Origin: Roseomonas gilardii
GTDB taxonomy: Bacteria; Pseudomonadota; Alphaproteobacteria; Acetobacterales; Acetobacteraceae
Length of the DNA stretch: 64,000 nucleotides
Assembly: GCF_001941945.1 (NCBI RefSeq)
Contig: NZ_CP015583.1
Location: 547,001-611,000 of the forward strand
Reading direction: 5' to 3'
Of the stretch, positions 57,514 to 64,000 are shown piece after piece (position 1 is the stretch's first letter; the number at the start of each line of letters is the position of its first letter). The position numbers and the translations under genes are program-made. The notes beneath the pieces were generated by a model that was not told the DNA's origin, made no database searches, and saw only the letters and a list, made by a program, of their open reading frames with translations.

Positions 57514-57927
57514 GGTTTCCGTCCGTTCGCCCTCGCCCGGAAGGCCAGGATGCCGTGAGACATCCGGGCCGGTCCGGGGCAGATTTTTGGCTTTCCACGG
57601 CGGATCATCTGCCGCGGTCTCTCTTTTTGAGAGTATCCTCAACAATGAGGGCATTTCCAGGCAAGTCCGCCGGTTTCCAGAATTTTATGGAACGCGTGTC
57701 GTTTATGCCCGGTAAACGACCCCGTCGAGACAGCCGGAAGTTGCAAGAATGGCAGCCCTTGTGGGCACGCCGGGGCAATAGCGCACCGTCGCCGGGGCGG
57801 CGGGTTGCGGACGGATCATGAGGGCGAAAAGGCGTCGCGGACCTGGCCCCGGCCCTGCCCGGCCGGTCGGGCGGGGTGCCCGATCCTGCCGGCCTGCCCC
57901 GTCCGTGGACGGAGCCATGTCAGCGCG
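57514..57927. other. 414-base intergenic region, no gene seen
   Basis: Between the deacetylase and ctpA starts/ends, with lower GC in the middle (57590-57720). It holds a TCTC...GAGA symmetrical T-rich element near 57619 and an AT-rich stretch near 57680 that could be promoters for the bottom-strand deacetylase-rppH pair. I found no tRNA, sRNA or conserved motif in it. Confidence 0.4.
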
Positions 57928-59319
57928 TCAGCGGCTGGCGCGCCGCTGCGCCGGGGCCTGCTGCGGTGCCGTGGCCATGCCGCGCACCAGGACCAGGGCC
58001 TGCTGGAGCTGGAAATCCGTCTCCGGCTTGGTCGGGTCGAAGGCGGGGGCGCCCTCGGGCGGCGTGTGCTGGATGCGGTCGAGCAGGCTCTGAGGCAGGT
58101 TCAGCGGCGGCAGGGGCACGACCGGGGTGGCAGCGGAGCCGTCGGGGTGCTTGAGCGCGTGGCGGAGATCGGCCTCGCGGTCCCGCTGGGCAGCGTCCAC
58201 GCGCTGGCCGAGCACCTCCACATCCGGCTCGATCCCGGTGGCCTGGATGGAGCGGCCGGAGGGGGTGTAGTAGCGCGCCGTGGTCAGCCGGATGGCACCG
58301 TTGCCCGGCAGCGGCATGACCGTCTGCACCGAGCCCTTGCCGAAGGACTTCACGCCCAGCACCACGGCGCGGCGGTGATCCTGCAGCGCGCCGGCCACGA
58401 TCTCGCTGGCCGAGGCGGAGCCGCCATTGATCAGCACCACGACCGGCAGGCCGTTGGTGATGTCGCCGGCGCGGGCGTTCCAGCGCTGCGCGTCCTCGGG
58501 GCGGCGGCCGCGGGTGGAAACGATCTCGCCCTGGTCGATCAGGTCGTCGCTGACCTGGATCGCCTGGTCGAGCAGCCCGCCGGGGTTGTTGCGCAGGTCG
58601 AGGATCAGGCCCTTGAGCCCGTTCGGTGCCTGGGTCTTGAGCTGCTGGAAGGTCTTGCGCAGGCCGGGATCGGTCTGCTCGTTGAAGGAGGTGAGGCGGA
58701 TATAGGCGATGTCGTTGCCTTCGAGCCGGGCGCGGACCACCTGCGGGCGGATCACCTCCCGGGTCAGGCTCAGGTCGATCGGCGTGGTCACGCCTTCCCG
58801 CCGGATGGTCAGGCGGATGGAGGAGCCGCGCTCGCCGCGCATCTGCTCCACCGCGTCCTGCAGGCTCATGCCCTGGACGGAAGTGCCGTTGAGGTTGGTG
58901 ATCAGGTCGCCGGGCTTGATGCCGGCGCGCTGGGCGGGCGTGTCGTCGATCGGGGAGATGACCTTGACGTAGCCGCCCTCCTGCGTGACCTCGATGCCGA
59001 GGCCGCCGAACTCGCCGCGCGTCTGCACCTGCATGTCGCGGAAGTTCTTCGCGTTCATGTAGGAGCTGTGCGGGTCGAGCCCCTGCAGCATGCCGTTGAT
59101 GGCGTTCTCGATCGCGTCGCGGTCGTTGACGGGATCGACATAGTCGGCCCGCACCCGCTCGAACACGTCGCCGAAGAGGTTGAGAAGCCGGTAGGTGTCG
59201 GCCCGGCCGGAATCCTGCGCGAGCGCCGGCACCACCGTCGAAGTCACCACGGGTCCCGCGACGGCCCCCGCGACAAAGGCCACCGCCACACCCGTTGCTG
59301 TCCGGAACTTGCGCCGCAT
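57928..59319 (-). CDS. ctpA: S41 family C-terminal processing peptidase
   Basis: A periplasmic serine protease of the Ctp/Prc type, 463 residues. It has a Sec signal (VAVAFVAGAVAGPVVTSTVVPALA). The N-terminal helical domain contains NMQ-like YVDPVNDRDAIENAINGMLQGLDPHSSYM. The PDZ domain runs FGGLGIEVTQEGGYVKVISPIDDTPAQRAGIKPGDLI near 105-140. The catalytic dyad is Ser in INGGSASASEIVAGALQD near 300 and Lys in GVKSFGKGSVQTVMPL near 325. It probably processes envelope proteins and peptidoglycan hydrolases; the EnvC-like gene is directly upstream and cotranscribed. Confidence 0.94.
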   Translation of the reverse strand: MRRKFRTATGVAVAFVAGAVAGPVVTSTVVPALAQDSGRADTYRLLNLFGDVFERVRADYVDPVNDRDAIENAINGMLQGLDPHSSYMNAKNFRDMQVQTRGEFGGLGIEVTQEGGYVKVISPIDDTPAQRAGIKPGDLITNLNGTSVQGMSLQDAVEQMRGERGSSIRLTIRREGVTTPIDLSLTREVIRPQVVRARLEGNDIAYIRLTSFNEQTDPGLRKTFQQLKTQAPNGLKGLILDLRNNPGGLLDQAIQVSDDLIDQGEIVSTRGRRPEDAQRWNARAGDITNGLPVVVLINGGSASASEIVAGALQDHRRAVVLGVKSFGKGSVQTVMPLPGNGAIRLTTARYYTPSGRSIQATGIEPDVEVLGQRVDAAQRDREADLRHALKHPDGSAATPVVPLPPLNLPQSLLDRIQHTPPEGAPAFDPTKPETDFQLQQALVLVRGMATAPQQAPAQRRASR

Positions 59320-59366
59320 CCGCCCGAGGCTCCCCGAGACAAGGAAAAAATCAGAGAAGGCGCCCG

Positions 59367-60728
59367 CTATCCCGTGCGGCCATTGCCGGCCAGCCAGGGA
59401 CGCGGGTCCACCGCCTGTCCCCTGCGCCGGAGTTCGACGTAGAGGCTGGGACGCCCGGAAGAGGGACGCCCCATCTGCCCGACCGCCTCGCCCGCCGAGA
59501 CTTTCTGCCCCACCCCGGCGTCCAGGCGATCGAGACCAGACAGGACCACATGGTATCCGTCACCGCAATCCATGATCAACAGCAGGCCATAGGAACGAAA
59601 TGTATCAGCGAAGGCCACCTGCCCGGAGCAGGGGCTGACGACGCGGGCGCCGGGGGGCGTGGACCAGGTCTGGCCGGTGGTGCCGTCGGCGCCGAACTGG
59701 GAGATGACGCGGCCGGCCACCGGCAGGGCGCGGCCACGCCCGCGGGGGATGGCGGGGGCGGAGGGCAGGGCGGCGACCTGCTCCTCGTCCTCCCGGTTGC
59801 GGCGGGCGGCGCGGCGGGCATCCTCCCGGGCGGCCGCCGCGGCCTGACGGGTGGCCTCCTCCCGGGCGGCTTCCTCGCGGGCGGCCTTCTCCTTCGCCTC
59901 GCGCTCGGCCCGGGCGGCGGCCTCGCGCTCCAGCCGGGCGACGGCGCCGCGCAGGTTGCCGGCCCGGGAGGCGAGGCCGGCGGCACGCTGCGCCGCCCGT
60001 TCCTCCGCCTGATCGGCCTGCCCGCGCGCGGCATGGGCCTCGGACAGGCTGGCCTCCACCGCCCGGCTGGCGGCGCGGGCGCGGTCGCGGGCCTGGGCGA
60101 GACCTTCACGCCGGGCGGCGGCGCGGGCCAGGGCCTGCCCGGTTTCCTCGCGGGCAATGCGGTAGGCGGTCGCTTCCTCGGACAGGCGCCGCCCGAGGCC
60201 GCGCAGCACCAGGGCGCCGCGCAGCGCCTCCTCCGGCGGCACGGGCAGGGCGAGCAGCGTCTCGGCCGGCCAGGCGGACATGCGGCGCATCGCGGGCAGG
60301 AGCGGCGCCAGCCGGGCCGACTGTTCCCGCAGCGAGGCCTCGGCGGCGGCCACGTCCGCCTGGGCGGCGTCGAGCTGGCTCTGCGCCTCGTCCAGCGCAT
60401 CCTCGGCCGCGACGGCGCGGCGGCCCAGCTCGGCCCGCTCGGCGGAGAGGCGTTCCTCGTATTCCCGGGCTTCGCGGGAGGCGCGGGCGGCGGCCTCGGC
60501 GACGTCCTTCGCCTGCGCCGCCTCCTGTTCAGCCCGGTGCAGGTCCTCGCGGGCGGGTGGGCGCTCGGCCGGCTTGCGGGGCGCGGCGGCGAGGAGCGTG
60601 GCGGAGGCGGGCGCCATCAGCAGCGCCAGGGTAGCGGCACGGGTGGCGGCGCGGGCGGCAACCCGCAGCCGGGCCTTCCAGCGGGGCGGGAAAGCGGCCG
60701 GGAAGGCGAAAGGAGCGGCCACCGGCAT
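59367..60728 (-). CDS. murein hydrolase activator EnvC-like protein (degenerate M23)
   Basis: A periplasmic coiled-coil protein with a LytM (M23) C-terminus, about 453 residues. Long Ala/Glu/Arg-rich helices fill residues 50-310, and the C-terminal domain reads GRVISQFGADGTTGQTWSTPPGARVVSPCSGQVAFADTFRSYGLLLIMDCGDGYHVVLSGLDRLDAGVGQKVSAGEAVGQMG. The canonical HxH and first His-Asp zinc ligands are absent or replaced, so it should be a regulator rather than an enzyme, as EnvC is for amidases. I used ATG 60728, which gives an Arg-rich signal sequence. A TTG at 60788 next to the gpmI stop is the alternative. Confidence 0.82.
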   Translation of the reverse strand: MPVAAPFAFPAAFPPRWKARLRVAARAATRAATLALLMAPASATLLAAAPRKPAERPPAREDLHRAEQEAAQAKDVAEAAARASREAREYEERLSAERAELGRRAVAAEDALDEAQSQLDAAQADVAAAEASLREQSARLAPLLPAMRRMSAWPAETLLALPVPPEEALRGALVLRGLGRRLSEEATAYRIAREETGQALARAAARREGLAQARDRARAASRAVEASLSEAHAARGQADQAEERAAQRAAGLASRAGNLRGAVARLEREAAARAEREAKEKAAREEAAREEATRQAAAAAREDARRAARRNREDEEQVAALPSAPAIPRGRGRALPVAGRVISQFGADGTTGQTWSTPPGARVVSPCSGQVAFADTFRSYGLLLIMDCGDGYHVVLSGLDRLDAGVGQKVSAGEAVGQMGRPSSGRPSLYVELRRRGQAVDPRPWLAGNGRTG

Positions 60729-60788
60729 GGCCGCCCGCCGGCCGCCGCCGGGCGGGGCCGGCGGCAGGGGCTCGGGTGGCGCCGGCAA

Positions 60789-62330
60789 TCAGCCCCCGGC
60801 CCGGGTCGGTGGCTGGATCAGCGACTGGCCGGTCATCGCCTCCGGCTGCTTCAGCCCGAGGAGCTGCAGCAGGGTCGGCGCCAGGTCGGCCAGCCGGCCC
60901 TGGCGCAGCGTGCAGCCCTGCGGGCCGCCGAGCAGGATGACCGGCACCGGGTTGGTGGTGTGGGCGGTGTGTGGCCCGCCCGTGGCGGGGTCGCGCATCA
61001 GCTCGGCATTGCCGTGGTCGGCGGTGACGAGCAGGGCGCCGCCCATGTCGCGGATGGCCGAGACGATGCGGGCGAGGCCGGCATCGGCGGCCTCGCAGGC
61101 CTTGATGGCGGCGGCGAGGCTGCCCGTATGGCCCACCATGTCGGCATTGGCGAAGTTCAGCAGGATCATGTCGTACTGGCCGGAACGGATCGCGGCCTCG
61201 GCCTTCGCGGCCAGCTCCGGCTCCGACATCTCCGGCTGGAGGTCATAGGTGGCGACCTTGGGGGAGGGGACCATGACGCGGTCCTCGCCGGGGAAGGGCT
61301 CCTCCTCGCCGCCGTTCATGAAATAGGTGACGTGCGGGTACTTCTCCGTCTCGGCCATGCGGAGCTGCTTCATGCCGGCGGCGGAGACCACGGCGCCCAG
61401 GATGTCCTTCATCGACTGCGGCAGGAAGAGCGTGGCGAGGAAACGGTCGAGGTCGGTGGAGTACTGCGTCATGCCGGCGGCGCCGGCCAGCTTCGGCAGG
61501 TGCGGGCGGGGAAAGCCGGTGAAGTCCGGATCGAGGATGACGTCCAGGATCTCCCGCACCCGGTCGGCGCGGAAGTTGAAGCAGAGGAGGCCGTCGCCGT
61601 CCTTCATCCCCGCATAGCCGCCGATCACGGTAGGGGGGATGAACTCGTCGGTGGTGTTGCCCGCATGGGCGGCGGCGATGGCGGCGGCGGCGGAATCCGC
61701 CTTCGGCCCTTCGCCCAGCACCATGGCGTTCCAGGCCTTCTGCACCCGGTCCCAGCGCTTGTCCCGGTCCATGGCGAAATAGCGCCCCGAGACGGAGGCG
61801 ATGCGGGCGCCCGGCGGCAGTTCCGGCTCGAAGCGCTGGAGGAAATCTACCGAGCCGAGCGGGGTGGTGTCACGGCCATCGGTCCAGACATGCAGCGCGA
61901 CGGGGATGCCGGCGGCGGCGAAGACCCTGGCCAGCGCGAGGCCGTGGTCCTGGTGGCTGTGCACGCCGCCGGGGGAGAGCAGGCCGCAGAGCTGGAGGGT
62001 GCCACCGCTGGCCTTGAGCTTCGCGATCAGGTCGGTGACGGCGGGCAGGGTGGCGATGGAGCCGTCCTCGACCGCCCTGGTGATGCGCGGCAGGTCCTGC
62101 ATCACGACGCGGCCGGCGCCGATGTTCAGATGGCCGACCTCGGAATTGCCCATCTGCCCGTCCGGCAGGCCGACATCATGGCCCGAGGTCCGCAGGAAGC
62201 TGTGCGGGCAATGGGCCCAGAGCTCGTCGAAGCAGGGGGTATGGGCCTGGCGGACCGCGTTGTCGGCGACTTCCTCGCGCCACCCCCAGCCGTCGAGGAT
62301 CACCAGCATCGCGGGCTTCGGATGGGACAT
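60789..62330 (-). CDS. gpmI: 2,3-bisphosphoglycerate-independent phosphoglycerate mutase
   Basis: Converts 3-phosphoglycerate to 2-phosphoglycerate without the 2,3-bisphosphoglycerate cofactor. It has 513 residues, normal length. The alkaline-phosphatase-type domain begins AMLVILDGWGWREEVADNAVRQA and has the phosphoserine site in LPDGQMGNSEVGHLNIGAGRVV near 54-75. The substrate-binding domain carries GGVHSHQDH and VHVWTDGRDTTPLGS near 120-160. Metal ligands return in NFANADMVGHTGSLAAAIKACEAAD near 393 and LLVTADHGNAELM near 430. It is upstream of the envC-ctpA pair and the order gpmI-envC-ctpA is common in bacteria. Confidence 0.97.
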   Translation of the reverse strand: MSHPKPAMLVILDGWGWREEVADNAVRQAHTPCFDELWAHCPHSFLRTSGHDVGLPDGQMGNSEVGHLNIGAGRVVMQDLPRITRAVEDGSIATLPAVTDLIAKLKASGGTLQLCGLLSPGGVHSHQDHGLALARVFAAAGIPVALHVWTDGRDTTPLGSVDFLQRFEPELPPGARIASVSGRYFAMDRDKRWDRVQKAWNAMVLGEGPKADSAAAAIAAAHAGNTTDEFIPPTVIGGYAGMKDGDGLLCFNFRADRVREILDVILDPDFTGFPRPHLPKLAGAAGMTQYSTDLDRFLATLFLPQSMKDILGAVVSAAGMKQLRMAETEKYPHVTYFMNGGEEEPFPGEDRVMVPSPKVATYDLQPEMSEPELAAKAEAAIRSGQYDMILLNFANADMVGHTGSLAAAIKACEAADAGLARIVSAIRDMGGALLVTADHGNAELMRDPATGGPHTAHTTNPVPVILLGGPQGCTLRQGRLADLAPTLLQLLGLKQPEAMTGQSLIQPPTRAGG

Positions 62331-62537
62331 CGGGGCGCTCCTTCCGGTCAGGTTCCGGGGCGAAGGCTTAGAGCAGATCGCGCGCGAACGGTATCCGGGG
62401 CAGCGGAAGTTTGGCCCTGGCGGGCGGCAGGGCCGCGCCTCGCCCTGCGGTCCGGCCCGCGTCGGCCACGGGCCGGCTGTGGCGGGGAAGCGGAAGGCGG
62501 GCCTTCCGCCGGCCGGACGGGGGAGCGGGCAGGCCGG

Positions 62538-62801
62538 CTATTTGAGCTGGCTGTCCTTGCTGCCACGGCGGTTGATGCCGATCTGCACCGGGCGGCGGTC
62601 GAGCGCCGACTGGCAGGCGATGCAGGTGCGCACGCCGGGCAGGGCGCGGCGGCGCGCTTCGAGGATCGGCTCGTCGCATTCGACGCAATGCGCCGGTCCC
62701 TCGCCCTTCGGGATATGGGCGCGGGCGCGCAGCACGCCGTCCGTCACGGTGTCGTCGATCTGGTCCTGGACCGCCCCGTCCGGGGCCCAGCCGCTGGCCA
62801 T
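62538..62801 (-). CDS. DksA/TraR-type zinc finger protein
   Basis: An 87-residue protein of the small DksA/TraR (YbiI-like) group. The start is ATG 62801 with AGGAGG 8 bases upstream. The N-terminal half is acidic (MASGWAPDGAVQDQIDDTVTDGVLRARAHIP) and the zinc finger is HCVECDEPILEARRRALPGVRTCIACQSALDR near residues 43-70, with the four Cys in order. It ends NRRGSKDSQLK. DksA proper is longer and has a coiled coil; this short form lacks it, so control of RNA polymerase is uncertain. It stands alone. Confidence 0.87.
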   Translation of the reverse strand: MASGWAPDGAVQDQIDDTVTDGVLRARAHIPKGEGPAHCVECDEPILEARRRALPGVRTCIACQSALDRRPVQIGINRRGSKDSQLK

Positions 62802-62873
62802 CGGAAATCCTCCTTCGTATGCCCCGGAAATTGGGGGGGAAATGCCTGTTTCCAAGGGGATATGGGCACGGCC

Positions 62874-63923
62874 TCAGATCTCCGAAGCCTCGGCCGGAAC
62901 GAGAGGGCGGCCGAAGGCCTCGGCCGCCTCGGCCAGCATGCGCGCCTCCTGCCCGGCATAGCGGGCGGAGAAGTGGAAGGGCTCCAGCCGGCGGACCCGG
63001 GCGGCGCGGGCGATCTCCCCGGCGGCGCGGGTGGTGAGGTGGCCGCGCCGGGCGGCCAGGGCGGCGTCCTCGGCGGCGAAGGCGGATTCCAGGAAGAGCA
63101 GGTCGGCCTCCCGCGCCAGCCGGGTGACGGTCGCCCGGTTCTCCGGCGTGTCGCCGAGATCGGTGCAATAGCCGATGCGCTGGCCGGGGGTGACGGTGGC
63201 GGCCTGACGCAGCAGGCTCAAAGGGAGGGTGCGGGGTTCCTGGCCGCGGGCGAGGATGGGGATCGGATGGTCGTCCGGTGCGTCCTCCTGGATGGCGCGC
63301 TTCAGGCCGTTCAGCCAGGGGCCGGTCGGCAGGCCCAGCGCGTCCAGCCGCTCGCGCCACAGATTCACGTGGGACACTTCGCGCAGCAGGTAGCCGAGGC
63401 AGGGGGCGCCGTGGTGCGAGAGCAGGGCGGCGCGGATCTCCAGCCGGGGCAGGCGCAGGACGGTGCCATCTTCCGCCACGCCCGCCTCGCTCGGTTCGGC
63501 GGCGAAGCCGGTGGACAGGCGGAAGCGCGTGCGGCGCCAGAGCAGCCCGCCGGCGCCGGGGCCGGGATTGGCGGCGACCTCGGTGACCTCGAAGGCCAGA
63601 TCAGCGGCGTAGAGGCCGGCGAGGTCCCAGCTATAGCCCTGGAGCTTGTGGCCGATGCGGGCGGCGATGCCCTCCGGCCCGACCAGGGCGAAGCGCTTCT
63701 CCCGCCCGACGAGGTGGCGGAGCAGCGTGTCGAAGCCGATCAGGTGGTCCATATGGGCATGGGTGACCAGCGCCGCCTCCAGCCGCAGCAGGCGGCGGGG
63801 GGAGAGCACGTGCAGGTCGCCCAGGTCGAAGATCAGTGCCCGGCGCTCGAAGGGCAGCTCGACATAGAGGGCGGGGTCGCCGAAGCGGCCGTTCACCAGG
63901 AAGGCATGCAGGGCAGGGCGCAT
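62874..63923 (-). CDS. MBL-fold ribonuclease Z-like hydrolase
   Basis: A 349-residue metallo-beta-lactamase-fold protein. The metal site reads VTHAHMDHLIGFDTLLRHLVG near residues 53-73 and the later ligands lie in SHHGAPCLGYLLRE, GYCTDLGDTPEN and FHFSARYAGQEARMLAEA. It resembles RNase Z/ElaC-type phosphodiesterases, but the usual exosite and PxKxRN motif are absent, so tRNA 3'-end processing is not assured. The ATG at 63923 (MRPALHAFLVNGRFGDPALYVE) was chosen over a TTG 21 bases upstream. It may instead act on another phosphodiester or be an uncharacterised MBL hydrolase. Confidence 0.8.
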   Translation of the reverse strand: MRPALHAFLVNGRFGDPALYVELPFERRALIFDLGDLHVLSPRRLLRLEAALVTHAHMDHLIGFDTLLRHLVGREKRFALVGPEGIAARIGHKLQGYSWDLAGLYAADLAFEVTEVAANPGPGAGGLLWRRTRFRLSTGFAAEPSEAGVAEDGTVLRLPRLEIRAALLSHHGAPCLGYLLREVSHVNLWRERLDALGLPTGPWLNGLKRAIQEDAPDDHPIPILARGQEPRTLPLSLLRQAATVTPGQRIGYCTDLGDTPENRATVTRLAREADLLFLESAFAAEDAALAARRGHLTTRAAGEIARAARVRRLEPFHFSARYAGQEARMLAEAAEAFGRPLVPAEASEI

Positions 63924-64000
63924 CGGTGGCGGCGGGCGTATCAAGACCGCGCGGGCAAGGGAAGCCGGTTTGCGGCGGCGGCCGGTTCCGGCAGCGGGAG

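Overview
The window is about 70% GC, densely packed, and reads as chromosome of an alphaproteobacterium, most like Roseomonas/Acetobacteraceae. The organism call is inferred from gene content: a Bug-family solute-binding protein, a regulatory PTS locus with a short HprK and RapZ, ahcY, purH, the F1 ATP synthase operon, and many GTG/TTG starts. No rRNA, tRNA, CRISPR array or complete insertion sequence was seen.

Layout. 0-10 kb: small enzymes (SMP-30 lactonase, GST, phosphoesterase), a Bug protein, an SDR divergent from its likely MmyB-type regulator, an ABC exporter with a possible leader peptide, a MarR-GNAT fusion, nudC and a lipoprotein. 10-12 kb: a decayed patch in which an IS5-type transposase remnant is joined to a frameshifted NAD-dependent dehydrogenase, next to a low-GC orphan gene. 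12-19 kb: purH, a DUF924 protein, a PRC-barrel gene broken at a C7 tract, an MFS carrier and a GT-C-like membrane protein. 18.6-20 kb: a zeta-toxin-like kinase with a nested small ORF and a coupled downstream ORF, then a LysR regulator. 21-23.2 kb: ahcY with a palindromic operator, then a small gene whose Cys/Thr-rich tail lies one frame off.

23.4-27.5 kb: a five-gene overlapping regulatory PTS operon (hprK-rapZ-EIIA-ptsH-ptsP). 27.6-36 kb: a DedA protein, a YjbH-like outer-membrane protein, an FNT channel, adenine deaminase, a DadA-like oxidase and crcB behind a fluoride riboswitch. 36-43.7 kb: a GntR regulator divergent from a peptide-type ABC transporter operon ending in an LLM flavin monooxygenase. 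43.8-53.1 kb: transaldolase, priA, small proteins and atpHAGDC. 53.2-55.5 kb: the remnant of a secreted SGNH/RTX/CBM60 protein beside a GH10 xylanase. 55.9-64 kb: rppH, a divergent polysaccharide deacetylase, ctpA, an EnvC-like protein, gpmI, a DksA-type zinc finger and an RNase Z-like hydrolase. The ctpA-envC-gpmI block is a cell-division and envelope cluster.

The most unusual non-coding feature is a roughly 315 bp multi-hairpin repeat present in two inverted copies (31481-31798 and 55558-55870), with conserved stems and one paired compensatory change. I found no convincing complete new multi-gene system. The best leads are this repeat, the frameshifted Cys/Thr-rich peptide gene near 23 kb, the leader ORF before the ABC exporter and the zeta-kinase module.
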